DNA of 64,000 bases from Ameyamaea chiangmaiensis. Its GTDB lineage: Bacteria > Pseudomonadota > Alphaproteobacteria > Acetobacterales > Acetobacteraceae. Position 1 is the stretch's first letter. Each line of letters opens with the position of its first letter. The stretch is taken from positions 175,561-239,560 of the forward strand of contig NZ_BAPT01000050.1 in NCBI RefSeq assembly GCF_025995235.1, written 5' to 3'. The notes beneath the pieces are model-generated. The model saw only the letters and a list, made by a program, of their open reading frames with translations, did no database searches and was not told the origin of the DNA. Shown here piece after piece: positions 43,630-53,347 of this stretch. A program made the position numbers and the translations under genes.

Positions 43630-44883
43630 ATGCAGAAATTTTCCGCGTTTTCCTTGGCCCGGCAGGCGTTGGGCCGTCACCTCGGCTGGCAAGCCCAATG
43701 GCGGTCGGTGGCACCGAAATCGAGCTATGACATCATCATTGTCGGTGGCGGGGGTCATGGTCTTGGTGCCGCCTATTATCTGGCCAAGCAGCACGGACTA
43801 CGCAACATTGCCGTGGTCGAGCGCGGATGGCTGGCGGGCGGCAATACCGCGCGTAATACGACCATCATCCGCTCGAACTACTTGTTCGAACAAAGTTCGT
43901 CCTATTACGAGCACGCTCTGAAGCTGTGGGAAGGCCTGTCGGACGAGTTGAACTATAACGTCATGTTCAGTCAGCGCGGCTGCCTGATGGTGGCGCATAA
44001 TGTGCATGACGTGCAGGTCTTCAAGCGGCACGTCCACGCCAACCGGCTGAACGGCATCGACAACGAATGGCTGACACCTGAGCAGGTCAAGGCCTTCTGT
44101 CCGCCGCTGAATATCTCGCCCACTATCCGCTATCCCGTCCTGGGCGGCGCGCTTCAGCGCCGCGCCGGCACTGCCCGCCACGATGCGGTTGCCTGGGGCT
44201 ATGCCCGTGGGGCGAGCGATCTCGGTGTGGATATCATCGAGAATTGCGAGGTCACGGGTATCGACCGCGATGCGTCGGGCCGGGTGACGGGGGTGCAGAC
44301 CACGCGCGGGCCGATCCGCGCCAGGAAGGTCGGCGTGTCCGCCGCCGGACACAGTTCGGTGGTCATGGCCATGGCGGGCCTTCGCCTGCCGCTGCAGATC
44401 AACCCGCTGCAGGCGCTTGTGTCCGAGCCGGTGAAGCCGGCCTTCCCCTGCGTGGTGATGTCCAACACCATCCACGCCTACATCAGCCAGTCCGACAAGG
44501 GGGAGATGGTGATCGGCGCGGGCACCGATTCCTACGTGTCGTATACCCAGCGTGGCGGCCTGCATATTCCGGCCCACACGCTGGAGGCGATCTGCGAACT
44601 GGTGCCGGATTTCCGCCGGCTGCGGATGCTGCGGTCGTGGGGCGGCATTACCGACAACACGCCCGACCGCTCGCCAATCACCGCGAAGACGTCCGTGCCG
44701 GGGCTGTATGTCAATTGCGGGTGGGGCACTGGCGGGTTCAAGGCGACGCCGGGGGCGGCCAACCTGTTCGCCTGGACGATCGCGCGCGACGAGCCGCACC
44801 CGATCAACGCGCCTTTTACTATCGAGCGTTTCCGCGAGGGTACCCTCATCGATGAAGCCGCGGCGGCGGCGGTCGCGCACTGA
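43630..44883 (+). CDS. soxB: Sarcosine oxidase beta subunit
   Basis: A 417-residue flavoprotein of the D-amino-acid-oxidase fold. The dinucleotide motif IIIVGGGGHGLGAAYYLAK opens the FAD domain, and GCLMVAHN and GGITDNTPDRSP follow. In the heterotetrameric enzyme the beta subunit holds FAD and FMN (covalent) and oxidises sarcosine to glycine and a one-carbon unit. It is the first gene of the run soxB-D-A-G, which is the standard order. Cytoplasmic, no signal peptide. Confidence 0.95.
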   Translation: MQKFSAFSLARQALGRHLGWQAQWRSVAPKSSYDIIIVGGGGHGLGAAYYLAKQHGLRNIAVVERGWLAGGNTARNTTIIRSNYLFEQSSSYYEHALKLWEGLSDELNYNVMFSQRGCLMVAHNVHDVQVFKRHVHANRLNGIDNEWLTPEQVKAFCPPLNISPTIRYPVLGGALQRRAGTARHDAVAWGYARGASDLGVDIIENCEVTGIDRDASGRVTGVQTTRGPIRARKVGVSAAGHSSVVMAMAGLRLPLQINPLQALVSEPVKPAFPCVVMSNTIHAYISQSDKGEMVIGAGTDSYVSYTQRGGLHIPAHTLEAICELVPDFRRLRMLRSWGGITDNTPDRSPITAKTSVPGLYVNCGWGTGGFKATPGAANLFAWTIARDEPHPINAPFTIERFREGTLIDEAAAAAVAH

Positions 44884-44907
44884 CGCCTCGCGAGACGGAG
44901 AAAGACC

Positions 44908-45195
44908 ATGCTGCTGATCGCATGCCCCTATTGCGGCCCGCGCGCCGAAATCGAGTTCGCCTATGGCGGCGAGGCGCACATCGTGCGTCCCGGCCCCGAC
45001 GTGACCGAGGCGGAATGGGCCACCTTCCTGTATCTGCGCGACAACACCAAGGGCGTGCTGGCCGAGCGCTGGCGCCACGCGCATGGTTGTGGGCGCTTCT
45101 TCAACGCGCTGCGCGACACGCGGACCGACCAGTTCGTCGAGACTTATGAGATCGGCACTCCTCGTCCCGACGCCAGACAGGGAAAAGCGGCATGA
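44908..45195 (+). CDS. soxD: Sarcosine oxidase delta subunit (zinc-binding)
   Basis: A 95-residue protein with the zinc-binding pair in CPYCGPRAEIEF, and His-x-Cys in HGCGRFFN, matching the small structural subunit of heterotetrameric sarcosine oxidase. It lies 24 bases after soxB, and its stop overlaps the soxA start by four bases (ATGA). Its small size and conserved place in the operon make the call secure. Confidence 0.93.
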   Translation: MLLIACPYCGPRAEIEFAYGGEAHIVRPGPDVTEAEWATFLYLRDNTKGVLAERWRHAHGCGRFFNALRDTRTDQFVETYEIGTPRPDARQGKAA

Positions 45196-48100
45196 GCGGC
45201 GCCTTTCGCGTATCCGGTCGCGGGCGTGTCGACACGGCCCGGCCGGTCGCCTTTCGCTTTGATGGCCGCATCGTGCGTGGTTACGAAGGCGACACCGTCG
45301 CGTCGGCGCTTCTGGCGCACGGCCAGCATCTTATGGGGCGGTCGTTCAAGTACCATCGACCGCGCGGCCCGATCTCGGCAGGGTCCGATGAACCAAACGC
45401 ACTGATCGGCGTGGGCGAGGGCGGGCGGCACACGCCCAACCTGCGGGCCACTCAAGTCGAGATCCATGCGGGACTTGTGACCGTCAGCCAGAATCGTGGA
45501 CCGCGCCTGACGTTCGATATTGGGGCGGTCAATACATGGCTGGCACCCCTTTTCCCCGCCGGGTTCTACTACAAGACGTTCATGTGGCCGCGTGGGTTCT
45601 GGGACAGGGTCTATGAGCCTGTCATCCGCCGTGCGGCCGGACTGGGCACGGTCGCGACCGCCCCCGATCCGGATCATTACGGCCTGCACTATGCCCATTG
45701 CGAGGTGCTGGTGATCGGCGCCGGCCCCGCGGGCCTGACGGCGGCTCTGGCGGCGGGGCGGACGGGTGTGCGGGTCATCCTGTGCGATGAAACGGCTGAA
45801 CTCGGCGGCACGCTGCTGTCGGACGTGCATAGCCGGATCGACGGCCTTTCAGCCTCCGTATGGGTGGAAAAGGTCGCCGCCGAACTGAGAACGCTGCCCA
45901 ACGTGCGGGTGATGACCCGTTGCACGGCCTTCAATTATGGCCCGCACAACATGGTGGCGCTCAACCAGCGTTTGACCGAACATCTGTCGGATCCCGACCC
46001 GGCGAGCCCGCGCGAACGGATCTGGCAGGTACGGGCGGCTGAAGTCGTGGTGACGGCCGGGGCTCTGGAGCGGCCGCTGGTGTTCGAGGGCAATGACCGG
46101 CCGGGCATCCTGCTGGCTACGGCGGCGCGCACCTACCTCAATCGCTACGGCGTGCTCCCCGGCAAGCGCGCTGTGGTCGTGACCGCGGACGATTCCGCCT
46201 ATCGCGTGGCCATCGAACTGGCCGAAGCGGGCGTGGAGATCGCCGCGATCGCCGATCTGCGTGCCAATGCCGACGCATCGATCGTGGCAGAGGCGAAGGC
46301 GAGCGGTATCACCGTCCTGCCGTCGACCACCATCCAGAAAGCCAATGGCGGTCTGCGGGTCAGGAGTGTCGAACTCGCGCCGGTCGCCGCCGACGGCCGT
46401 GTTGGGAAGGCTCAGCGTTTCGCCTGCGACTGCGTGCTGATGGCCGGAGGGTTCACCCCAAGCCTGCATATGCACAGCCAGGCGCGCGGCACGATGCGTT
46501 TCGATGAAGCACTGGGCGTCTATGTGCCGGACCAGTCCATCGAGCGTCTTCGCTCCGCCGGGTCGTGCCGGGGGCTTTTTGCCCTGCAGGATGTGCTCAG
46601 CGATGGCGCGGCGGCAGGCCTAGCGGCGGCCATGGCGGCGGGTGGCCGAGAGACGGCCGCGACGCCCTTGCGGGTGGCGGAGGCCGACGCGCCGGGAACC
46701 GGCGGGTTCGCGGGCGCGCTGCCGCGTCGGGGTGCGGGCAGTCTGGCGCTGGCCTTCGTCGATTTCCAGAACGATGTCACGGCCAAGGACGTCAAGCTGG
46801 CGGTACGCGAGGGCTTTCAGTCCATCGAGCATATCAAGCGTTATACCACCACCGGCATGGCGACCGATCAGGGCAAGAGTTCGAACGTCAACGCGCTGGG
46901 AATTGCCGCGCAGGCGCTGGCGCGCGCGCCTCAGCAGGTCGGACTGACCACCTTCCGGCCACCCTATACACCCGTGACGTTCGGCGCTTTCGCGTCGCAC
47001 GCTCGGGGCGATCAGTTCGACCCGCTGCGCCTGGCACCGGCCGACGAGTGGGCGCGCGCTCAGGGGGCCGTGTTCGAGGATGTCGGGCTGTGGCGGCGTG
47101 CGCGATACTTCCCTCGGGGGGGCGAGGATATGCATGCGGCGGTGGCACGTGAATGCAGCGTCGTGCGTCATGCCGCCGGAATCTTCGATGCCTCGACCCT
47201 GGGGAAGATCGAAGTTGTCGGCCCGGACGCCGCCGAGTTCATGAACCGCTTCTACATCAATGCGTGGACGAAGCTCGGCGTGGGTAAATGCCGCTACGGT
47301 CTGGTCTGCCGCGACAATGGGTTCGTCTATGACGACGGGGTGGTCGGGCGCATCGCTGCCGACCGGTTTCATGTCACGACCACGACCGGCGGCGCGGCGG
47401 GCGTGCTGAACATGATGGAAGACTATCTCCAGACGGAATGGGCCGACCTTGATGTCTGGCTCACGTCGATCACCGAGCAGTGGGGTGTCATCGCGCTTCA
47501 GGGGCCGAAGGCGCGCGACATCCTGGCGCCGCTGGTCGACGGCATGGACATCTCCGCCGAAGCGCTGCCACATATGGCGCTGGCGGAAGGGACGATCTGC
47601 GGTGTACCAATGCGGCTGTTCCGTGTCAGTTTCACTGGCGAGGTCGGCTTCGAGATCAATGTCCCTTCAGGGCAGATGCGCGCGGTCTGGGAGCGGATCT
47701 GGCAGGCGGGGAAACCCCATGGCCTGACGCCGTACGGCACCGAGGCGATGCATGTGCTGCGCGCCGAAAAGGGCTATCTGATCGTCGGTCAGGAAACCGA
47801 CGGTACCATGACACCCGGGGACGTCGGGTGCGGCTGGGCGGTCAGCAAGGCCAAGGCCGATTTCATCGGCAAGCGCGCCTTGACGCTGGCCGCCCTTAAT
47901 GCTCCGGACCGCCCGCAGATGGTCGGCCTGCTGACCGACGACCCACAGACGGTGCTGGAGGAGGGCATGCAGCTTGTACGTGCGCCTGAATCACCGGCAC
48001 CTGTGTCGGCGGACGGGCATGTCACCTCGTCCTATTACAGTCCCGCCCTGGGCCGGTCGATCGCCATTGCCATGGTCAGGGGCGGACGGGATCGCATGGG

Positions 48101-48200
48101 CGAGACGCTTTATGCCCCCGCGCTCACCGGGGCTGCGATCAAGGTGACGATCGTCAATCCTGTTTTCTACGATCCCGAGGGAGTGCGCGTGAATGGTTGA
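45192..48200 (+). CDS. soxA: Sarcosine oxidase alpha subunit
   Basis: A 1002-residue fusion of three parts: an N-terminal ferredoxin-like domain, an NAD-binding pyridine-nucleotide-disulfide fold (VLVIGAGPAGLTAALAAGRTG near residue 172), and a C-terminal tetrahydrofolate-binding aminomethyltransferase (GCV_T-like) domain (FTGEVGFEINVP). The last transfers the formaldehyde unit to tetrahydrofolate, giving methylene-THF. Overlap with soxD and soxG suggests tight coupling. No glyA or purU, often found beside sox genes, is here. Confidence 0.95.
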   Translation: MSGAFRVSGRGRVDTARPVAFRFDGRIVRGYEGDTVASALLAHGQHLMGRSFKYHRPRGPISAGSDEPNALIGVGEGGRHTPNLRATQVEIHAGLVTVSQNRGPRLTFDIGAVNTWLAPLFPAGFYYKTFMWPRGFWDRVYEPVIRRAAGLGTVATAPDPDHYGLHYAHCEVLVIGAGPAGLTAALAAGRTGVRVILCDETAELGGTLLSDVHSRIDGLSASVWVEKVAAELRTLPNVRVMTRCTAFNYGPHNMVALNQRLTEHLSDPDPASPRERIWQVRAAEVVVTAGALERPLVFEGNDRPGILLATAARTYLNRYGVLPGKRAVVVTADDSAYRVAIELAEAGVEIAAIADLRANADASIVAEAKASGITVLPSTTIQKANGGLRVRSVELAPVAADGRVGKAQRFACDCVLMAGGFTPSLHMHSQARGTMRFDEALGVYVPDQSIERLRSAGSCRGLFALQDVLSDGAAAGLAAAMAAGGRETAATPLRVAEADAPGTGGFAGALPRRGAGSLALAFVDFQNDVTAKDVKLAVREGFQSIEHIKRYTTTGMATDQGKSSNVNALGIAAQALARAPQQVGLTTFRPPYTPVTFGAFASHARGDQFDPLRLAPADEWARAQGAVFEDVGLWRRARYFPRGGEDMHAAVARECSVVRHAAGIFDASTLGKIEVVGPDAAEFMNRFYINAWTKLGVGKCRYGLVCRDNGFVYDDGVVGRIAADRFHVTTTTGGAAGVLNMMEDYLQTEWADLDVWLTSITEQWGVIALQGPKARDILAPLVDGMDISAEALPHMALAEGTICGVPMRLFRVSFTGEVGFEINVPSGQMRAVWERIWQAGKPHGLTPYGTEAMHVLRAEKGYLIVGQETDGTMTPGDVGCGWAVSKAKADFIGKRALTLAALNAPDRPQMVGLLTDDPQTVLEEGMQLVRAPESPAPVSADGHVTSSYYSPALGRSIAIAMVRGGRDRMGETLYAPALTGAAIKVTIVNPVFYDPEGVRVNG

Positions 48201-48720
48201 GATTGCCGAAGGCTGCGTCCTCACCAGCGTGCCCGCAACCACCCGACTGGTGTTGCAGGGGCGTCCGGCGGCACTGGCTGCCGCCGCCACGGCCCTTGGG
48301 CTGGCCGCGGCCCCGCCGATGCTACGCGCGGCCACAGGCCCTGGTGGTGTGGCGCTGCGCATGGGTCCGTTCGAACTGACCGTCCTGCCGGGCGGGGCAG
48401 GGCGCGAGGCGCTGGAAGCGGCGTTGGCCGGGCTGCCACACAGTCTGGTGGATGTCAGTGACCGGAACGTCGCTTTTACGCTGGAAGGGGCGCACGCGGC
48501 CGACGTTCTGGCGGCGCTATGCCCGCTGGATTTCGCGCTGGCGGCTTTTCCGGTCGGCATGGCGACCCGCACGGTTCTGGACAAGGCGGGAGCGCTGATC
48601 TGGCGGACAGCGCCCCAGACCTTCCATATCGAGGTCTGGCGGTCCTTTTTACCCTATCTCAAGGACCAGATTCACGAAGTGGCACGGGGCATGACCTTCG
48701 ATCTTCTTGCTGTCCAATAA
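48193..48720 (+). CDS. soxG: Sarcosine oxidase gamma subunit
   Basis: A 175-residue protein with the SoxG pattern (VDVSDRNVAFTLEG, LIWRTAPQTFHIEVWRSF near the end), related to the aminomethyltransferase fold. It completes the four-subunit enzyme. Its ATG lies inside the end of soxA, overlapping by eight bases. No terminator hairpin with a T-run is visible after the stop. Confidence 0.9.
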   Translation: MVEIAEGCVLTSVPATTRLVLQGRPAALAAAATALGLAAAPPMLRAATGPGGVALRMGPFELTVLPGGAGREALEAALAGLPHSLVDVSDRNVAFTLEGAHAADVLAALCPLDFALAAFPVGMATRTVLDKAGALIWRTAPQTFHIEVWRSFLPYLKDQIHEVARGMTFDLLAVQ

Positions 48721-49121
48721 TATGTGATCGCGGATAACACGTGATCGTCCTGATGATTAAACGAAGGTGACGGCGCCGCCGGCGCTATAGACAGGCACGC
48801 CTCTGGCGGCGACGTTACCCAGGCACAGGTCCTGCTCGCGGGTCAGGAAGAGGGGTGTCACCCCCGACTTGATTGCTACGGTTCCTCCCGAGCAATGCCG
48901 CCGTGCGCGCAAGCCATCTTTGCGGGGCGACCAGTGACGTGTCAGGATCGGCGCTATATGCTGTCCTTCCCGGTTCCCCCTGGCAACGGCAAGTGGTTCG
49001 ATGACGCCGATTACACCGACTGGCTTGCTGCCGGTGTCGTGGACAGCAGGTTAAGCTAGAGCATAATCTGACCCAACTGAGTCGTTTTCGGATTCCCCTT
49101 TGGGGCGAAATTTGATTCATC
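48721..49121 (+). other. Junction between the sox operon and the IS630 remnant
   Basis: About 400 bases with two protein-like fragments but no gene. On the minus strand near 48760-48890 one frame reads GVTPLFLTREQDLCLGNVAA and ends in a stop; on the plus strand near 48940-49058 another reads PVPPGNGKWFDDADYTDWLA and stops at TAG. Neither has a start or a recognised family. They look like broken gene ends left by insertion or deletion at an island border. Confidence 0.45.
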
Positions 49122-49805
49122 ATGATTGCCGGAGTGGGACTGGCGATCATGACCCGAGCACTATCGTCTGATCTGCGGCGGCGAGCCATTGCTGCGGTTT
49201 CTTCTGGCATGACCCGACGGGCGGCTGCCGAGCGCTTTGGTGTCTCTGCCTCCAGCGTGATCCGCTGGGTAGCGGAATGGCGTGCGCGAGTTCGGGAGCA
49301 CGCGCTGCGACAGGGTGGCGATCGTCGCTCCCATCGGATCGAGGCCTGGTCCAGCGTCCTGCTGGCTGCGATTGAAGCCAGGGCTGACATTTCCCTTGTC
49401 GAACTGGCGGAGAAACTTGCTACGGACCATGGGGTCCGCTTCGCGCCGAGCACGATCTGGCGCTGCCTTGACCGTCACGACATGACCGTCAAAAAAAACG
49501 GCGCACGCCAGCGAACAGACACGGCCCGACGTCGCAGAGCGGCGCGAGGCCCGGTTCGACAGCCAAACTGACCTCGATCCGACCCGGCTGGTCTTCATCG
49601 ACGAAACCGCTGTCTCGACGAAGATGGCCCGTTTGCGGGGGCGGTCACGTCGTGGCACGCGCTGTCGGATGTCTGTGCCCCATGGGCGTTGGAAACCCTA
49701 TCGAGAACATACTTGGGATCTCCACTCATGGCTGGAATGTGGGGCGACGTCGTCCTGGACAACTTCTTCATCCATAAGAGTGACCGCACCGCTGCTCCGC
49801 CGGTT
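49122..49805 (+). mobile_element. IS630-family element remnant (frameshifted, internally deleted transposase)
   Basis: The first frame (49122-49571) encodes the IS630-type N-terminal helix-turn-helix (TRALSSDLRRRAIAAV, RAAAERFGVSASSVIRWV). The DDE part lies in the next frame: PDVAERREARF, LVFIDETAVSTKMARLRGRS. The shift falls at a run of eight A residues (49491-49498); seven would restore the frame, so it may be programmed slippage or a point insertion. After PHGRWK about 50 residues of the catalytic domain are missing, and only GDVVLDNFFIHKS (around 49740) remains before the LysR gene. The element is therefore dead. Confidence 0.85.
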
Positions 49806-49838
49806 GACGAAAGACAAACGACGCTCGACGTTGCTCCG

Positions 49839-50786
49839 ATGTCATACCCAACCACTCTGCTCGGGCGCCTGAAACTTCGTCATCTGCGCCTTTTGATCGA
49901 AATAGCCGATAGCGGCAGCCTTCATCGGGCGTCTGCGAACATGAATATTTCCCAGCCCACGGCGTCCAAGCTTCTTCAGGAAGTCGAGATCGCCATGAGC
50001 GCACAGCTTTTTGAACGTTCTTTTCAAGGTATGGTGCCAACACTTGCGGGACAGCTTGCTACGCGTTACGCGCAACTTCTGATTAACGACCTCGCACGGC
50101 TGCAGCGCGATATAAGCGGTTTGCAAAGCGGTCTGTCTGGTACCGTTCAGATCGGTGCCATTGGAGCAAGTCTGCCCGACCTCGTTAGTCCGGTAATTGC
50201 CAAGATCGGCGACTCACATCCCAATATACGCATCATTCTTCAGGTGGGAACAAGCGACCAGCTTGTTCCCATGCTCGCCGAAGCAGAACTCGACTTACTG
50301 GTTGGAAGGCACAGTAATGTACCTCTCCCGACCCCCTTGGACGCGACAGAACTGTCCGGTGAACCACTGTGCATCGTAACGCGCACGGCAAACCCCCTCC
50401 CAGATGACGGACATTTGACGCTTCAGATTCTATCTGAAAGCCGGTGGATCATGCAGACGGCACCGAGCCCGATGCGGCGCGCGATTGAAGTCGCATTCAC
50501 TGTTGCCAGCGCTACAATGCCATCACGACTGATTGAAGTGTCATCGCTTTACGCGACCGTGGACTTGCTGCGGCAGGGTGACTTCCTCGCTGTGTTGCCA
50601 TTTTCGGTGTGCCGACACTACGTCGAGACAGGAACAATGCGTGTGTTGTCGGCTCGAATGCCGGATCTCCTTGGGCCCTATTCGCTCCTTCGCGTGAAAG
50701 ACCGCCCGCTGACTGCGGCAGCTGCTGCCGTTTCCGAGCAGATTCTCCAGCAGGCGATCGGAAATATGGATCACCTCATGCCATAA
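49839..50786 (+). CDS. LysR-family regulator of the acid-sugar island
   Basis: A 315-residue LysR regulator: helix-turn-helix at residues about 14-60 (RHLRLLIEIADSGSLHRASANM, QPTASKLLQEVE), then a substrate-binding domain. It resembles the GbpR (galactose-binding-protein regulator) branch. The frame continues upstream into the IS630 remnant, so the start at ATG 49839, which gives the normal N-terminus, was preferred. It precedes denD by 73 bases on the same strand, unlike most LysR genes, which are divergent. It probably controls the following catabolic run and responds to one of its intermediates. Confidence 0.88.
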   Translation: MSYPTTLLGRLKLRHLRLLIEIADSGSLHRASANMNISQPTASKLLQEVEIAMSAQLFERSFQGMVPTLAGQLATRYAQLLINDLARLQRDISGLQSGLSGTVQIGAIGASLPDLVSPVIAKIGDSHPNIRIILQVGTSDQLVPMLAEAELDLLVGRHSNVPLPTPLDATELSGEPLCIVTRTANPLPDDGHLTLQILSESRWIMQTAPSPMRRAIEVAFTVASATMPSRLIEVSSLYATVDLLRQGDFLAVLPFSVCRHYVETGTMRVLSARMPDLLGPYSLLRVKDRPLTAAAAAVSEQILQQAIGNMDHLMP

Positions 50787-50859
50787 AACATTCTCGTCAA
50801 ACCAGCCATATTGGGAAAGTCTCCGTCTCCAAGAACAACTCGACCAAACGGAGGGCGGA

Positions 50860-51843
50860 GTGCACGTACTTATTATCGGCGCAGCGGGTATGATTGGGCG
50901 GAAGCTGGCCGAAAGCTTCGCATCGCGCGCTCTCGCCGGTTCAGAACCGAAGAAGCTGACACTCGCCGATGTCTTTACACCAAGCGCCCCGGCAGGTTTC
51001 AGTGGCGACGTCGTTACCGTGCAGACGGATCTCGCTGCCTCTGGTGCGGCCGACCAACTGTTGGCCGAGCGACCGGACGTGATCTTTCATCTTGCCGCAA
51101 TTGTATCTGGCGAGGCAGAGGCGCGTTTCGAATTCGGCTACCACGTCAATCTTGACGGTACTCGGGCGCTGTTTGAAGCGATCCGCAAAGTGCACGAAGC
51201 AGAAGGTTGGACTCCAAGGGTCATTTACTCTTCGGCAATCGGCGTCTTTGGTGGAGGTCTTCCGGACGTTATCTCTGATGAGTACATCGTCACGCCGGAG
51301 GGTAGCTATGGCACTCAAAAGGCGATGTGTGAGCTGCTTCTGTCAGACTATTCGCGCCGTGGGTTTTTCGATGGTATAGGCGTTCGCCTGCCAACCATCT
51401 GCGTTCGCCCTGGCAAACCCAACAAGGCAGCCTCGAGTTTCTTCTCGGGCATTATTCGCGAACCCCTTGTTGGGCAGGAGGCGATTCTGCCGGTCGCAGA
51501 AACAGAACGGCACTGGATGACCAGCCCGCGGTCTGCCGTGCAGTCCCTACGCCATGCGATGAGCATCGACACCACTCTTCTGGGCAGTCGTCGGAATCTT
51601 AATATGCCAGGCCTGTCGGTGACTGTTGGCGAACAGATCGAGGCGCTACGGCACATTGCTGGCGACAAAGCCGTCGCATTGATCCGTCGTGAGCCTGATC
51701 CAATTGTGACGCGCTTTGTGCAAAGCTGGCCAAAGGCCTTCGATACCAAACGTGCGAATGAGCTCGGTTTTACAGCCGAGTGTCGTTTCGAAGATATTAT
51801 TCGAGCCCACATCGAGGATGAGCTTACGCCCAAGGCCACTTGA
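50860..51843 (+). CDS. denD: NAD-dependent epimerase-fold dehydrogenase, D-erythronate dehydrogenase-like
   Basis: A 327-residue extended SDR protein. The NAD site GxxGxxG is at residues 7-13 (IIGAAGMIG), and the catalytic residues are Tyr150 and Lys154 (SYGTQK) with Ser near 124. The overall sequence resembles DenD, which oxidises D-erythronate to 2-oxo-tetronate, in preference to sugar-nucleotide epimerases. The GTG start is preceded by GGAGGGCGGA. In the known D-erythronate route DenD is followed by OtnI, OtnK and OtnC; here an isomerase follows but the kinase is of another family, so the exact substrate is uncertain. Confidence 0.82.
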   Translation: MHVLIIGAAGMIGRKLAESFASRALAGSEPKKLTLADVFTPSAPAGFSGDVVTVQTDLAASGAADQLLAERPDVIFHLAAIVSGEAEARFEFGYHVNLDGTRALFEAIRKVHEAEGWTPRVIYSSAIGVFGGGLPDVISDEYIVTPEGSYGTQKAMCELLLSDYSRRGFFDGIGVRLPTICVRPGKPNKAASSFFSGIIREPLVGQEAILPVAETERHWMTSPRSAVQSLRHAMSIDTTLLGSRRNLNMPGLSVTVGEQIEALRHIAGDKAVALIRREPDPIVTRFVQSWPKAFDTKRANELGFTAECRFEDIIRAHIEDELTPKAT

Positions 51844-51992
51844 GAAAAAACTGTACAATGCGCGCGGTAAGCTTAGGCATAGACGACAGCTAAGCGAATC
51901 CTGTGATGCGTCTCGACGACCCCTGGCTCTCAGAATACGAGAGCCCAACGACGCCGAAAAACAAAAGGCGTCCCCTTCCGGGAGAACGTTCC

Positions 51993-53336
51993 ATGGACGA
52001 GCCGGAGCACTCACTTCTCAGTGATAAAAGTATCCTCACGGTTGAGGCTAGTCGAAAGGCTATGCGGCGTCTCTTGCCGATACTTATTACGATGTACCTG
52101 ATTGCGTTTCTCGACCGAGCGAACGTCGCGATCGCTCGGCAAGCTCTGCACACGGACGTCGGAATCACTGAGACCCTTTATGCCCTCGGAGCCGGCATAT
52201 TTTTTCTTGGATACGCGCTGTGCGAAGTACCAAGCAACATACTTCTGGACCGCTTGGGCGCGCGACTCTGGATTGCACGCATCATGGTAACATGGGGTGT
52301 CGTCTCGGCATCCACCATGCTCATCTCTGGTCCAAAATCGTTCCTCCTTGTGCGCATTCTCTTGGGCATCGCCGAAGCGGGATTTTTTCCAGGGGTTATG
52401 CTCTATCTGACGTTCTGGTTCCCCAAGAAAGAGCGTGCGACCGCACTGGCACTCTTTTACTTCGGGTTTCCTCTTTCCATGATGTTGGGCACACCAGCGT
52501 CGGCGGCTTTGCTCAGCCTGGACGGTCTTGCGGGACTACGTGGGTGGCAATGGATGTTTTTTCTGGAAGGTGGTCTGGCCGTTCTGGCTGGCGTGGCGAC
52601 CTTCTTTATCTTGCCTGATGGGCCCGAGAGCGTGTCGTGGCTTGCTCCCGCGCAAAAGGAAGCATTGAAAGAAACGCTGGAAGCTGAAGATCGGCAAACA
52701 ATTTGCGGTGAGACCAGGCATGGCTGGGGGGCGCTGCTATCGCCACGCATGGCTTTGATTACGTCTCTCTACGTCGTTCTGCAAATCGTCACATATGGAC
52801 TTGTTTTTTATCTGCCATCCCAGATCTCTGCTCTTCTTAACACGCAAATGGGAGCGAAGGCCGGACTGGTCGGCGCTATCCCTTGGATATCGGCGCTTAT
52901 ACTCACGCCCGTCATTGTCAGGCTCATCGCACGGCGCAATATGCCGATCTTGGGTGTGTCAGTCTGTCTACTTGTTTTTGCCCTGGGGCTATACGGATCA
53001 ACGATACCAACGACATGGCTGGCGCTCGCGTGCCTGTGCATGGCCACTTCGGCTACCGTCTCCGCGCAAGCGATGTTCTGGAACGTGCCAATGTCTTATT
53101 TGACGGCAGCACAAGCAGCGACAGGCCTGGCGGTGATTAACTCCGTTGGGAACCTTGGCGGCTTCGTTGCTCCTAATCTTCGAGCACTAGCTGACAATAC
53201 CTGGCATTCCGATCACGCCGGAATTTATGCGTGCGCGATTGTGGCCCTCATTGGAATTGCCATCACGGTCGCAATAACCGGCTTTGCCAAGAGCTCTGAT
53301 CGTCGTCCCACGAGCCATTGTGCCCTCGAGAAATAA
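51993..53336 (+). CDS. MFS transporter of the anion:cation symporter (ACS) group
   Basis: A 447-residue major-facilitator protein with twelve membrane spans. The N-terminal part reads YLIAFLDRANVAIARQAL, the family motif of ACS members (tartrate, glucarate, phthalate and hexuronate transporters), and EAGFFPGVMLYLTFWFPKKER follows. ATG 51993 is preceded by GGGAGA. It probably imports the organic acid handled by the surrounding genes, consistent with an aldonate made in the periplasm. Confidence 0.88.
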   Translation: MDEPEHSLLSDKSILTVEASRKAMRRLLPILITMYLIAFLDRANVAIARQALHTDVGITETLYALGAGIFFLGYALCEVPSNILLDRLGARLWIARIMVTWGVVSASTMLISGPKSFLLVRILLGIAEAGFFPGVMLYLTFWFPKKERATALALFYFGFPLSMMLGTPASAALLSLDGLAGLRGWQWMFFLEGGLAVLAGVATFFILPDGPESVSWLAPAQKEALKETLEAEDRQTICGETRHGWGALLSPRMALITSLYVVLQIVTYGLVFYLPSQISALLNTQMGAKAGLVGAIPWISALILTPVIVRLIARRNMPILGVSVCLLVFALGLYGSTIPTTWLALACLCMATSATVSAQAMFWNVPMSYLTAAQAATGLAVINSVGNLGGFVAPNLRALADNTWHSDHAGIYACAIVALIGIAITVAITGFAKSSDRRPTSHCALEK

Positions 53337-53347
53337 AAGGATTGACT

